A stretch of 64,000 nucleotides of DNA. Source: Aeromonas lusitana. GTDB taxonomy: Bacteria > Pseudomonadota > Gammaproteobacteria > Enterobacterales > Aeromonadaceae. The position numbers and the translations under genes are program-made. Shown here piece by piece: positions 34,355 through 43,662 of this stretch. Under the pieces are notes generated by a model. It made no database searches and was not told the DNA's origin. It saw only the letters and a program-made list of their open reading frames with translations. The stretch covers positions 1-64,000 of the forward strand of contig NZ_PGCP01000017.1 in NCBI RefSeq assembly GCF_002812985.1. Reading direction: 5' to 3'. Numbering within the stretch: position 1 is the first letter of the stretch; the number at the start of each line of letters is the position of its first letter.

Positions 34355-35112
34355 CGACTGGGACTGATCCCCATGACGCGGCGAAAGGCATTGCTCATGT
34401 GGCTCTGGTCATAGAATCCCAGCGCCAGGGCAACCTGGGCTGGCTTCTCTCCTTGCAACAGGCGGCGGCGAGCCTCCATCAGCCGCAACTGGTTGAAGTA
34501 GTGAATGGGCGGAACATGGAACACGTGCTGGAAGCTACGAACCAGATGGAACTTGGAACAGCAAGCGATCTGGCACAGATCCTCCAGGCTGATCTCCTGA
34601 CTGAGATGACTGCGCATGTAGTCCAGCAACTGTGGCAGGCGCCCCTGCAGCAACTTCGGATGGGGAGGCCCGAAGCGTTGCAGGGCCGCCAGCAGTCGCA
34701 CCAGCCCCTCTTCCTGCTGGTTGGCCGACGGGGAGCGATGCAGAGCCAGCAGGGCGTTGAACAGGGTCTGGTTGTTGTGGACCCCTTCCTGAAAGGCGGG
34801 GGCGGTTCGCCCGAGCAACAACCCTGCCTCACCCAGCAGGTCGCTCACCCACTCTGTCCCCAGGTGCAGGCTGATGAACCGAGCCTCCCCTTCAAACTGG
34901 GAGGCTTGCATGGTCAACGGGTTGTAGAGGGTGACCTGACCGGGTTCGACCACCTGCTCCCGACCATCGAACCAGATATGCTCGCGCCCGCTGAGGTTGG
35001 CCGACAGCACATACTCTTCGTGGGTATGGCGGGGATATCCCCCTCCCTGGCTGCTGATCAGGGCGAGTTCCAGCTGTGGTTGACGCGCAACCACCTCCAT
35101 TCTTGGCGACAT
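34324..35112 (-). CDS. AraC-family transcriptional regulator with cupin-like sensor domain
   Basis: 262 aa. N-terminal cupin-type AraC ligand domain (PRHTHEEYVLSANLSGREHIWFDGR..VEPGQVTLYNP). The C-terminal double HTH is about 165-262, with ISLEDLCQIACCSKFHLVRSFQHVFHVPPIHYFNQLRLMEARRRLL and ALGFYDQSHMSNAFRRVMGISPSRY. This is the layout of AraC regulators that sit beside LysE exporters. Convergent with the exporter and overlapping it, so antisense effects are possible. Confidence 0.9.
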   Translation of the reverse strand: MSPRMEVVARQPQLELALISSQGGGYPRHTHEEYVLSANLSGREHIWFDGREQVVEPGQVTLYNPLTMQASQFEGEARFISLHLGTEWVSDLLGEAGLLLGRTAPAFQEGVHNNQTLFNALLALHRSPSANQQEEGLVRLLAALQRFGPPHPKLLQGRLPQLLDYMRSHLSQEISLEDLCQIACCSKFHLVRSFQHVFHVPPIHYFNQLRLMEARRRLLQGEKPAQVALALGFYDQSHMSNAFRRVMGISPSRYGAPSTNSP

Positions 35113-35202
35113 GGCACATCCTTGTGCACTTGCGGACGACAGGGCTCCTGTTATAGCAGGTTTATTGGGTGCAAGGTGTTCGATTGAGAATCTTTTTTGA
35201 CT

Positions 35203-35235
35203 AAAAAAGAGGGCAGCCCGCGGGCTGCCCTCTTT
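35203..35235 (-). terminator. Terminator after the ABCC-like exporter gene
   Basis: AGAGGGCAGCCC/GGGCTGCCCTCT perfect palindrome followed on the minus strand by a T-run. Confidence 0.9.
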
Positions 35236-35253
35236 GCATCCAGATCTGCTGCG

Positions 35254-38200
35254 TTAGAGCGGGATCTCAGCCACCTGGCGGTTGACCTGGCCGACAAACA
35301 GCTGGTGGAAGCGGGAGCCCGGATTCGCCAGCAGGCTGACCGGTGAGCCCTGCTCCACCACGCTGCCGGCCTCCATCACTACCACCTTGTCCACCGACAA
35401 CAGCGGCTCCAGATGGTGGGCGATCACCAGATAGCTCGCCTCCGGCCGGTAGCGATAGAGCAGCTCCGCCATCTTGCGCATGCCGATGTGATCGAGATCC
35501 GATGTGGCCTCGTCCAGCACGATGAGCGGGCGGCGCGACAGCAGGATACGGGCGATGACCAAGAGCTGGGTCTCGCCGGCGGAGAGCTGCAACTTGTCGA
35601 GATCCTCGTCCAGCCGGCCTGCGCAGCGCTCGGCCAGCCCGACCCGGGCTAGGGCCTGCTCCAGTGCCTCGTCGCTCTGCTCGGTGAGCGGGGTCAGGTT
35701 GGCGCGCAGGGTGCCAAAGAAGGTGAGGGGGATCTGGGAGACTGTGTCGTAGAGATCCCGCACCGCCTCCGGTGCAAGCCGGGACAGGGGTTGATCGCCG
35801 TAATAGATCTCCCCCTGGGAGGTCGGGTACATGGCCTGCATCACCCCGAGCAGGGAACTCTTGCCCGCCCCGGTGCGGCCGCAGACGCCCACCTTTTCCC
35901 CCGGTGCCAGCTCGAAGCTGACCTTGTGCAGCGCCCACTGGCTGGTGCCCGGATAACGCAGTCCCAGGTTGTCAAAGCGCACCTTGGGATGGGCACATGC
36001 CAGGGCTTCCCCCGTCTGGCGTTCGCTCTCTATCTCGCTGTATTCCCGCACCCGCTCCACCGCGTTCATCACCTGCTCCACCTCGGCGAAGTTGCGAATG
36101 AGGGAGTTGAGCATGGCAGAGGCGGTGAAGGCGTAGGTGATGGCCACGGCCCCCAGCAGCGAGCTGTTGCTGAAGGCCACCATCAGCGCGACGGCCCCCA
36201 CCAGGGCGGCGGAGAGCAGGGTCTGGTACATGCCGAGCCAGCGGTTGACCGAGGTGGTGGTGTACCAGCTGCGCAGGTTGTTGTCATAGTGATGCAGCAC
36301 CTGATCCAGGGCAAAGCGCTCGGCTCCGGCTAGGCGCAGGGCGGGGGCGCCGCGAATGGTCTCGCTGATGCTGATGTAGAGCGGCGAGCGCAGCACGGAT
36401 GACTGGCGCCTCAGCTTGAGTTGCACCGCCCGGTAGCGGCGCTGCAGCACATAGAGTGCCCAGCCCACCAGGGGGGCGATGAGCAGCAGCAGCGGCATGT
36501 TGAAGCCGATCACCACCACCTGCAGCAACACGGAGATGAGCATGGCGAACAGCCCCATCAGCATGGGCAGCAGGACCTCCTGGGCTTCCCCCAGATCCCG
36601 GTCGAAGCGGTTGAGGATACGCCCCTGGGGCACCTTGTCGAAGAAGGCCATGGGGGCGCGGCTGATGCGGCCCAGCATGCCGTCGAACAGGGTCCAGGCC
36701 AGCTTGAGGCCGAGTTTGTAGTTGATGACCCGCACCACCATGATGCAGACGAGAGAGCCGGCCCCCAGCAGCACATAGATGCCGAGCAATGAGCTGACCT
36801 CGCTCACCTCGGCCTTGCCGCCGAGCCAGAGATCCGAGGCGATGCGCAGCCCCTCCTGGCCCAGCGTGAGCAGCAAGGCGATCAGGATGGCGCCGGGGGC
36901 GGCCAGACGCTGCCACATGAAGCCAAACAGACCCCAGTCCACCTTGCCTTCCACCACCTTCTCCTCGCTGAACTGCTCCGCCTCTTGCGGGGCCACCAGG
37001 GGAGCCGGCTGTGGATGCTGGATGAGATCCGCCAGTTGATGGGCGTCGAGCTCGGTCAACTGACCCTGCTCGATGCGGATCACCCGATCGCAGTGGGCCA
37101 GCACGTCCGGGTCATGGCTCACCAGCAGCCGGGTCGGACCCGGCTTGAAGGCCAGGCCCTGCTCCAGCACTTGGGCCGAGACGATGGGATCCAGTGCCGA
37201 CAGCGGGTTGTCCAGCAGCAGTATGTCGGCCTTGGCGTAGAGGGCGCGGGCCAGGGCGACCCGCTGCTGCTGGCCGCCGGAGAGGCGGGTGCCAAGCTCC
37301 CCGACCAGGGTTTGATCACCATGGCTGAGCAGACCGAGATCGGCGCTGAGGGCGCAGGCGCCGAGTACCCAGTGGTAGCGCTCCTCATCCCAGGGCTGAC
37401 CGAACAGTATGTTGTTGCGGATGCTGTCGTTCATCAGCCAGGGCTTGTGGCCGAGGTGGGCGACCCGGCCGTGGCGGCGAATGCTGCCCTCGAAGTCGTT
37501 GTCAAAGCCGGCGACCAGGTGCAGCAGGCAGCTCTTGCCCACCCCGGTGGCGCCGGTGATCCCCACCAGTTCTCCCGGCTGGACGGCGAGGCAGGCCCCT
37601 TGCAGTACCGGTTTTTGCTGGTGCAGTGCGGTGACGTTTTCCATCCGCAGGGCGCCGACTGGCAGGCTGGGATCACTGAGGTCTCTGTGCTGCTCCGGGC
37701 TGTTCAGGAACTCGCACAGCCGGTTGAAGCCGGTGTTGAAGTTGATAAGCGTACGGATGAGGTAGGGCAGCCGCATCATGGGGATCCGCAGCACGGCGAA
37801 CAGGGCTATGGTGGTGAACACCTGGGGCAGGGTCAGGCTCTTACCCGAGGCTAGGTAGGTGGTGAAGGTGGCGAGCGTCACCAACAGCGGAGTGCTCAGC
37901 ATCAGGAAGCTGTTGATGGCATCGAGCTTGAGCACCCGGCCGAGCACGCCGAGTTCGCGCTGGCGCTTGGTGTTGGCCGCCTGGGTGAAGAAGGCGCCGA
38001 GCCCGTTCTGGCGCACCAGCCGCAGCTTCTTGATGTATTCGGCCAGGATGCCGTTGCGGTCATCTTGCTGGCGCTTGAGCTGCTGCTCCTGCTGGTTCAT
38101 GCGGCGTACCACCCGGGTGGAGACCAGCAGCAGCAGGGCCAACACGGCGAAGCCCACCAGGCCCGCGCTGCCCACCTGCCACACCAGCAGGGCTATGGTG

Positions 38201-38817
38201 CCGATGAGCTGCAGCGCCATGGTCAGCGGCATGGCGGGGTCTGCAAGAATCCATGTAATGTCCCACACATCCCGGTTGATGAGGTTCTGCACCCGGCCAC
38301 CGGCCCTGTCATCGAAGCTCTTGCCACCGAGCTTCATCACCTTGGCGAGCAGGGATTCCGCCAGCAGCCTGCGGATGGGCACGTGCATCTTGAGGGCCAG
38401 TTGTAGCGAGTGCTCCGCCAGCATGCCGGCGGCCAGCACGGAGGCGAACAGGGCGAGGGCCAGCAGCAACTTGTGGCCCGTGCTGGCTCCGTCGCCGAGC
38501 TGGGTCATGCTGTGGTTGAGCAGCCAGGGGCTGGCCAGGGTCGCCAGCATGCCGAGCAGTTGCAACAGGGTGAGCAGGCCAATCCGCCCCTTGTAATGAC
38601 GCCAGATAAAGGCGGTGATGGGCCAGGGGCGCACCGGCGCCTTGGCGGTGAGGGCGAGGAAGGCATCGGCGCGCTCGTCGCGCCTGTCTTCCGGCAGCAG
38701 GGTGTAGAGATCGTCGAGACTGACCTGGGGCTGGCTCAGCCCCTTGCGCAGCAAGGGACCCGTCCAGTGATAGAAGAGACGGCTCAGCCAGCCGGCCGAG
38801 ATTTCCGGGTGATCCAA
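35254..38817 (-). CDS. Single-chain full ABC exporter, ABCC/MRP-like
   Basis: 1187 aa arranged TMD1-NBD1-TMD2-NBD2. NBD1: Walker A GATGVGKS (422-429), LSGGQQQR (512-519), Walker B LLLDNPLSALD with Asn537 in place of the catalytic Glu, H568. NBD2: GRTGAGKS (980-987), degenerate signature LSAGETQ (1078-1084), VLDEATSDLD with Glu1103, H1134. One inactive and one active ATP site, with DNPLSALD in NBD1, is the asymmetry of eukaryotic ABCC/MRP transporters; most bacterial exporters are half-size. TMD1 has the N-terminal elbow (WLSRLFYHWTGPLLRKG) of that group. Substrate unknown; multidrug or conjugate export is an inference. The adjacent araC-type gene is separated by a terminator. Confidence 0.9.
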   Translation of the reverse strand: MDHPEISAGWLSRLFYHWTGPLLRKGLSQPQVSLDDLYTLLPEDRRDERADAFLALTAKAPVRPWPITAFIWRHYKGRIGLLTLLQLLGMLATLASPWLLNHSMTQLGDGASTGHKLLLALALFASVLAAGMLAEHSLQLALKMHVPIRRLLAESLLAKVMKLGGKSFDDRAGGRVQNLINRDVWDITWILADPAMPLTMALQLIGTIALLVWQVGSAGLVGFAVLALLLLVSTRVVRRMNQQEQQLKRQQDDRNGILAEYIKKLRLVRQNGLGAFFTQAANTKRQRELGVLGRVLKLDAINSFLMLSTPLLVTLATFTTYLASGKSLTLPQVFTTIALFAVLRIPMMRLPYLIRTLINFNTGFNRLCEFLNSPEQHRDLSDPSLPVGALRMENVTALHQQKPVLQGACLAVQPGELVGITGATGVGKSCLLHLVAGFDNDFEGSIRRHGRVAHLGHKPWLMNDSIRNNILFGQPWDEERYHWVLGACALSADLGLLSHGDQTLVGELGTRLSGGQQQRVALARALYAKADILLLDNPLSALDPIVSAQVLEQGLAFKPGPTRLLVSHDPDVLAHCDRVIRIEQGQLTELDAHQLADLIQHPQPAPLVAPQEAEQFSEEKVVEGKVDWGLFGFMWQRLAAPGAILIALLLTLGQEGLRIASDLWLGGKAEVSEVSSLLGIYVLLGAGSLVCIMVVRVINYKLGLKLAWTLFDGMLGRISRAPMAFFDKVPQGRILNRFDRDLGEAQEVLLPMLMGLFAMLISVLLQVVVIGFNMPLLLLIAPLVGWALYVLQRRYRAVQLKLRRQSSVLRSPLYISISETIRGAPALRLAGAERFALDQVLHHYDNNLRSWYTTTSVNRWLGMYQTLLSAALVGAVALMVAFSNSSLLGAVAITYAFTASAMLNSLIRNFAEVEQVMNAVERVREYSEIESERQTGEALACAHPKVRFDNLGLRYPGTSQWALHKVSFELAPGEKVGVCGRTGAGKSSLLGVMQAMYPTSQGEIYYGDQPLSRLAPEAVRDLYDTVSQIPLTFFGTLRANLTPLTEQSDEALEQALARVGLAERCAGRLDEDLDKLQLSAGETQLLVIARILLSRRPLIVLDEATSDLDHIGMRKMAELLYRYRPEASYLVIAHHLEPLLSVDKVVVMEAGSVVEQGSPVSLLANPGSRFHQLFVGQVNRQVAEIPL

Positions 38818-38918
38818 TGGGTGATCCTTATTATTTTGTGCTGCTTCCAGGGGATGGGGCGGCTTATTATCCGCCCTCTATATTATGTTTTTTTGCCGCG
38901 GGCCTATGCCCAGCGGGA

Positions 38919-40196
38919 TCAGCAGTCCCGGTTCAAGCGGATGAGCCGGTCCAGGATCTGCTCACCGTCGACTCGCAGGCCGTTGTGCTCGTACTCGTTG
39001 GTGATCCAGGCGCGGCTGTTGCCAAGGCCCTTGAGGGTCTCGCGGCTGTAGTCGAACTCCACGTACATGTCCTCGGCGTAGACGGCGCAGGCCACGGGTA
39101 CCTTGTTGCGCGCCAGCTGTGCGGGATCGTAGAGCGGGCCCCAGTCCGCTTTCTGGGCCAGCAGGTGGGCGGCCTCTTTCAGTGGAATGAGCTCGCGGAA
39201 CTGCTCGAACATCCAGGGGAAGATCATCTCGCCGGTGAAGGCGAAATCCTTGCCAGGTGCCCAGGCCAGGGCCGGGAATTCCCCTCTTACCCGTTCGGCC
39301 GCCCAGTGGCTGGCGGCCCCTTCGCAATAGATGAGCTCGTGCAGTATGGCGAACACCGGATTGGTGTTGAACGGCTGCATGGCCTGCACCTGATAGAGGA
39401 AGGCGGGGTTGAGTTTCTCGCCGATGAAGGCATCCTCCAGCAGGTAGTAGAGCTCCTCGAAGGCACCGCTGGCGCCGAGATCCAGCCCCTGTTGCTGCAA
39501 CTGCTCCACCGTCAGGCGCTGGCCGCTCGGCAGGCGTACGTCGTGGCGCTGCAGATGGGTCGCCAGCCGGTTGGCGATGGCCTGGGCATGGGGGAAGCGG
39601 GCGAAGAAGGCGCGGTTCTTGTCCGCCACCCTCTGGTAGGTGGCGCGGTAGACCTCGTCTGCGCTGCGACCTATGGGGGCCACGCCGCCGGTGAGGTAGA
39701 CCTCGTGCAGGCTGTCCGGGAACAGGGAGAGGTAGGTGAGGCTGCAAAAACCGCCGAAGCTCTGGCCGAGCAGGCTCCAGGGGCGATCCGGGCTCAGCTG
39801 CTCGCGGATGAGCTCGGCGTCGCGCACTATACTGTCAGCGCGAAAATGGCTGAGGTAGTCGGCCTGCTGGCGAGGGTTGAGGTGAGCCAGTAACTCGGCG
39901 TGAATGGGGGTGGAGTGACCCGTGCCGCGCTGATCGAGCAGCAGCACCCGAAACTCCTGCAGGGCCCGCTTGAGCCAGCCGCCGTTGGCGGTGGGGCGCG
40001 GCGCCCCAAAGCCGGGGCCTCCTTGCAGGTAGAGCAGCCAGGGCAACTCGTCGTCCAGCCTGTCCTTGCGACAGAGGGTGCGACCGAACAAGGTGATGGT
40101 CTCCTCGTCATCGGGCTGCTGGTGGTCGAGTGGCACTGTGAAGAAGTGTGGCTCGCAATGGATGCCATCCAGCACGTAATGCAAGGGGCTGCTCAT
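38919..40196 (-). CDS. pap: Prolyl aminopeptidase (proline iminopeptidase), S33 family
   Basis: 425 aa, the length of the Aeromonas enzyme. Alpha/beta-hydrolase fold with oxyanion-hole GGPGFGAPRP (59-68), DQRGTGHS, and nucleophile Ser146 in GQSFGG. The catalytic Asp and His are in VYAEDMYV and NEYEHNG near the C-terminus. It removes N-terminal proline from peptides in the cytoplasm. It lies 101 bases upstream of the ABC exporter, same strand. Confidence 0.95.
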   Translation of the reverse strand: MSSPLHYVLDGIHCEPHFFTVPLDHQQPDDEETITLFGRTLCRKDRLDDELPWLLYLQGGPGFGAPRPTANGGWLKRALQEFRVLLLDQRGTGHSTPIHAELLAHLNPRQQADYLSHFRADSIVRDAELIREQLSPDRPWSLLGQSFGGFCSLTYLSLFPDSLHEVYLTGGVAPIGRSADEVYRATYQRVADKNRAFFARFPHAQAIANRLATHLQRHDVRLPSGQRLTVEQLQQQGLDLGASGAFEELYYLLEDAFIGEKLNPAFLYQVQAMQPFNTNPVFAILHELIYCEGAASHWAAERVRGEFPALAWAPGKDFAFTGEMIFPWMFEQFRELIPLKEAAHLLAQKADWGPLYDPAQLARNKVPVACAVYAEDMYVEFDYSRETLKGLGNSRAWITNEYEHNGLRVDGEQILDRLIRLNRDC

Positions 40197-40448
40197 CTTG
40201 GGTCTCCCTGGGGTCGGAAATCGTCGGCCTCATCATAGCCCTGGCACGCGATCGGGTCACGCCGGTTTTCTGGATTGTTAATGCATTGCTGAGAGACGGT
40301 TAGCTGGCTTCGGTTTCATCCGGGTCGTGAACGAAAATTTATCCGTCAGGGGCCATTGACGAGGCGTTTTGGCCGGACAAAGATGAGCCGCCTGCCGAGG
40401 AGGGCAGGGGCTGCGCACCCAGAGTGCACAAAGGATGAGGTGGGCTCG

Positions 40449-40583
40449 ATGAAGCCTAAATGGATAAGGTTCAGGAAGAAAAGGAAGCCAACGGATCCAG
40501 AGGGGGTGCTGCAGGCGGGCTTGCTGGTATTCAGCGCCACCTGCGGGGCTACCCTGCTACTGGCGGCCTGTAACGGCGGCTAG
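40449..40583 (+). CDS. Small hypothetical protein (44 aa)
   Basis: ATG at 40449 with GAGGTGG upstream. A very basic N-terminus (MKPKWIRFRKKRKP) precedes one hydrophobic segment (LQAGLLVFSATCGATLLLAAC). It resembles a tail-anchored or signal-anchored micro-protein. A strong terminator begins nine bases after the stop, which supports a real transcript end. Family not recognised. Confidence 0.5.
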   Translation: MKPKWIRFRKKRKPTDPEGVLQAGLLVFSATCGATLLLAACNGG

Positions 40584-40592
40584 CAATACGGT

Positions 40593-40623
40593 AAAAGGCC
40601 CGCTCCAGTGAGCGGGCCTTTTA
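40593..40623 (+). terminator. Terminator after the 44-aa ORF
   Basis: AAAAGGCCCGCTC/GAGCGGGCCTTTT with loop CAGT. The arms are identical to those of the hairpin at 41010. Confidence 0.88.
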
Positions 40624-40760
40624 CATGGGATTTTTTGGGGTCCCATCGAGGGAAAAGCAGAGTGGGACTAGGCTGGGGCCCTTTGCTGGCGCGGGTTTGC
40701 GGGATTCGAAGAGCTGCTGCTATGGTCAAGTGACGGCTCAGTTCATCGAGGGAGGCGATC

Positions 40761-40982
40761 ATGAATAGTCGTGAAAGAGTATTGGCTCATTTGGCCACGG
40801 ATCACAGAGTTGCAGGACTGACCGCTGGCGAGGCGCTGGCCGGGATCAGCCACTCGATGAGTTCGCTCCTGCTGCAACAGGATCAGCACTTCTTCCGCAG
40901 CCATGCGGATGATCCCTGTCACGAGGTGGCGCGGGCATGCTCTGCCGGCCATATCTGGCATGGGGACGAGAACCGCTATTAG
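40761..40982 (+). CDS. Small hypothetical protein (73 aa)
   Basis: ATG at 40761 with GAGGGAGG at 40748-40755, a strong ribosome site. Soluble and rich in His/Cys toward the C-terminus (FFRSHADDPCHEVARACSAGHIWHGDE), which could bind metal. No family recognised. It is flanked on both sides by terminators with the same stem. Confidence 0.6.
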   Translation: MNSRERVLAHLATDHRVAGLTAGEALAGISHSMSSLLLQQDQHFFRSHADDPCHEVARACSAGHIWHGDENRY

Positions 40983-41009
40983 GGGAGGCAAGAGAATATG
41001 GCAGATGCG

Positions 41010-41038
41010 AAAAGGCCCGCTCAGATGAGCGGGCCTTT
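41010..41038. terminator. Terminator between the 73-aa ORF and the tRNA-Phe/Asn operon
   Basis: AAAAGGCCCGCTC/GAGCGGGCCTTT with loop AGAT. It can terminate the ORF on the plus strand and the tRNAs on the minus strand. Confidence 0.85.
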
Positions 41039-41044
41039 CAAATT

Positions 41045-41120
41045 TGGCTCCTCCTACTGGACTTGAACCAGTGACATACGGATTAACAGTCCGCCGTTCT
41101 ACCGACTGAACTAAGGAGGA
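41045..41120 (-). tRNA. tRNA-Asn(GTT)
   Basis: 76-nt cloverleaf with encoded CCA; anticodon loop CTGTTAA; acceptor stem TCCTCCT/AGGAGGA. Cotranscribed after tRNA-Phe. Confidence 0.97.
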
Positions 41121-41125
41121 ATTAT

Positions 41126-41201
41126 TGGTGCCCAGAGACGGAATCGAACCGCCGACACGGGGATTTTCAATCCCCTGCTCTACCGACTGAGCTATCTGGG
41201 C
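41126..41201 (-). tRNA. tRNA-Phe(GAA)
   Basis: 76-nt cloverleaf with encoded CCA; anticodon loop TTGAAAA; acceptor stem GCCCAGA/TCTGGGC. First gene of the pair. Confidence 0.97.
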
Positions 41202-41211
41202 AACGGCGCGC

Positions 41212-41240
41212 ATTAAACCCTTTCTGGACTGGGGTGTCAA
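41212..41240 (-). promoter_or_regulatory. Promoter of the tRNA-Phe/Asn operon
   Basis: On the minus strand: -35 TTGACA (41240-41235), 17-base spacer, -10 TTTAAT (41217-41212), then a GC-rich discriminator GCGCGCC typical of stringently controlled stable-RNA promoters. The tRNA begins only about 10 bases beyond the -10. Confidence 0.85.
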
Positions 41241-41345
41241 CCATGGGGCGCAGATAGTGGGTGCGTTCGCTCGATAACCGAGCAATCCGCAGGCTTGTTA
41301 GGCGATTTGACCCATGGCGCCGTCATCAGGCCCCAAAAGCGGGTG

Positions 41346-41371
41346 ATAAAAAGGGGGCCCATGGCCCCCTG
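41346..41371 (-). terminator. Terminator after the M6 protease gene
   Basis: AGGGGGCC/GGCCCCCT stem with a T5 tail on the minus strand. Confidence 0.85.
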
Positions 41372-41385
41372 GTGGCGTGACATCC

Positions 41386-43662
41386 TCAATGCCGGCTGAC
41401 GATGATGCGGCCGGTGCTCAAGTCCCGGGCCTGGCCGGTGACGCTGATCTTGAGGCCATATTCGGGCAGCAGACGGCCCGCATCCGGGATCGCCTCACTC
41501 TGGTAGCTGCGCGAATCCTTGAATACCCGGTTCGGCGCTATCCAGAAGTCCCGCAGCACTGAGCCGCTGGCATGGGTGAGGTCGAGGGGGCGCTGGAAGC
41601 CCAGGCTGAAGGTGGCGTCGTGGATCTGGTAGCGGGTACCGGCGACGGCGCCGTCACTCCAGTGCAGGGTGCGCTGATCCCCGTCCACCACCCCGAGGAA
41701 GCCCTCGCCCGGATGCTGGCCCACCCAGTTGTTGCTCTGGCTGTTGTCCACGTACCAGAGCAGCAGGCCCGGCTCGTAGCGCATCAGTTGATTGTCTACC
41801 TTGACGTGGGCCAGCCCCTTGTCGACCCCGGCGTGGTTGCGCCACTCGGCGAGATAGTAGTGATCCTTGGTCTCCTTGCCGTTGTTTCTCGCAAAACCGG
41901 CCAGGGTGAAGGCAGAATTGCCTTCGGCGCCGTCGCTCAGCAGGGTCTCACCGTCGGCAATCACCTGCAGCTCATCCACGAACAGGCCGTTCTCGGCCGT
42001 CCCTGCGTCGCTCTGGTATTGCAGGCTGAGGGTGATGCGCTGACCGGCCCAGGGGCTCAAGTCAAACTCGGCATCGGTCCAGCCATCTGAATTGCCCGTG
42101 ATGCCGACCCCGAAGCCTATCCCGTTCGGATCGTCGGTGCGGGTCAGGTTGCCCGGGATGGGCTCGCCGTTGACCAGCACCCGCGCATAGTCGAAGCCCT
42201 CCTCAATCTGATACCAGGCCTTGAAGGCCAGGCTGGCGCTCTGCTTGCCGCTGAGATCCAGGGCCAGGCTCATGCGGTTGTCCAGGTTGTTGCCCTTGCC
42301 GCCGTGATACTGGTACTGGCCGGCGTAAGGGGGATTCAAGGCGATCTGCTTGGGCGGCAGGTTGATGCGCACCACGTCGTCGTTGCGGCCCTTGTCGTTG
42401 GCCTGATCCAGCATGTAGACGTTGCCACGGGCGCTCAACTCATCGACCTGCACATTGCTGCCGTGCAGCCAGTTGCCGCCGAGGGAGGCCTGCAGGAACT
42501 CCTTGGCCCAGGCGGAGAAGCCGGTGGGCTCGGTGCCGCCGATCACCCCGGCCCAGGAGCCGGAGGACATGATGGACCAGGTTGCCACCGGCTCCCCCTT
42601 GCCGCTGTACTTGGTATCGTACTCATCCGGTAGCCCCAGATCGTGGCCATATTCGTGGGCGCAAACCCCGGCCGCCGCGTCTATGGGCTGGATGGTGTAG
42701 TCGTAGGCCGCATACTGGCCGCCGAAGTTGCCGTTCGGGCTGCTGGTGCCGGGAATGGGGTAGGGGCTTCCCAGGTTCCAGCGGTGGGCCCAGATGGCAT
42801 CTTCGCCGAGATCGCCGCCGCCCGCCTCTTCCCCCACACTGGAGTGGAAGATCATCAGGTGATCGATGAGGCCATCCGGCTCGTTGCGGTTGCCGTTGCC
42901 GTTCAGATCGTAGCGGTCTTCCTGATCAAACTCGGACAAGTCGATGGACGGATCCCCGGCCACCTGGATAAGCGCCTCCTTTACCAGCTCCCGCACCGCT
43001 GTCTCGTTCTTGTTGCTGCCGTAGTAAGTCGCGCTCTTCTCGGCGGTATACCAGCCCGCCACCTGGCCGCGCACGCTGTAGCTCTGGCCGGACTGCTGCT
43101 CGTAGAACTGGCGCATGGAGATGAAGCGCTCGCCGTTCGGGCCCGCGTACCCCTTGGCGGAGAACAGCAGGTCGTTGTAGTGGGCCTGGGTGTAGTCCGG
43201 GTAGTACATCTTGGTGAGCTCTGGGCTCAGGCTGTTCTTCGGGTAATCGGGGAAGTCCACCAGGATGGCGAGGATCTTGTCCTTGCGCATCTGACCCCGG
43301 TAGGTCTCCTTCTCGATGGCCTTGAGCAGCAGGGTGGGCATCCGATCGCCGGGGCGCGCCGTACCGTTCAGGCGGATCTTCTTGAGGATGGTTTCCCACA
43401 CCTTGCCCTCCTTCTGGGCCAGGCTGCCACTGCTGCCGGGGTAGCTGCGCACCTTCTCCCGGTAGTAGCGGGCCAGGGCGGCCTGCTCCTGCTCAGGGGA
43501 GGCCAGGGTCGGGATACGACCGCTCTTCTTGAGCATCTCCAGCACCTTCACCTCATCGGCCAAGGGGGCATCGAAGGGGCCGTGGACCGGGGCGGCCAGG
43601 GCGTGGTTTCCAATCATAAGGGTCGAGCCGACAAGCAGGCTCATTATTGTTTTTTTAGGCAT
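41386..43662 (-). CDS. Secreted M6-family (immune inhibitor A-like) metalloprotease
   Basis: 758 aa from the ATG at 43662, placed nine bases after AAGGAG; an upstream in-frame GTG overlaps that site. Signal peptide ends ALAAP near residue 24. An N-terminal propeptide is followed by the catalytic domain with zinc motif HEYGHDLGLPDEYD near residue 335 and a Met-turn WSIMSSGSW. C-terminal beta-sandwich domains (LAFKAWYQIEEGFDYARVLVNG, FVDELQVIADGE) follow, as in Bacillus InhA and Vibrio PrtV. No PKD repeats or GlyGly-CTERM are seen. Probably exported by type II secretion. Confidence 0.92.
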   Translation of the reverse strand: MPKKTIMSLLVGSTLMIGNHALAAPVHGPFDAPLADEVKVLEMLKKSGRIPTLASPEQEQAALARYYREKVRSYPGSSGSLAQKEGKVWETILKKIRLNGTARPGDRMPTLLLKAIEKETYRGQMRKDKILAILVDFPDYPKNSLSPELTKMYYPDYTQAHYNDLLFSAKGYAGPNGERFISMRQFYEQQSGQSYSVRGQVAGWYTAEKSATYYGSNKNETAVRELVKEALIQVAGDPSIDLSEFDQEDRYDLNGNGNRNEPDGLIDHLMIFHSSVGEEAGGGDLGEDAIWAHRWNLGSPYPIPGTSSPNGNFGGQYAAYDYTIQPIDAAAGVCAHEYGHDLGLPDEYDTKYSGKGEPVATWSIMSSGSWAGVIGGTEPTGFSAWAKEFLQASLGGNWLHGSNVQVDELSARGNVYMLDQANDKGRNDDVVRINLPPKQIALNPPYAGQYQYHGGKGNNLDNRMSLALDLSGKQSASLAFKAWYQIEEGFDYARVLVNGEPIPGNLTRTDDPNGIGFGVGITGNSDGWTDAEFDLSPWAGQRITLSLQYQSDAGTAENGLFVDELQVIADGETLLSDGAEGNSAFTLAGFARNNGKETKDHYYLAEWRNHAGVDKGLAHVKVDNQLMRYEPGLLLWYVDNSQSNNWVGQHPGEGFLGVVDGDQRTLHWSDGAVAGTRYQIHDATFSLGFQRPLDLTHASGSVLRDFWIAPNRVFKDSRSYQSEAIPDAGRLLPEYGLKISVTGQARDLSTGRIIVSRH

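Noticed and set aside
41045..41201. Possible genomic-island attachment at tRNA-Phe/tRNA-Asn
   Set aside because: Flanking genes show normal composition and there is no integrase or repeated tRNA 3' end.
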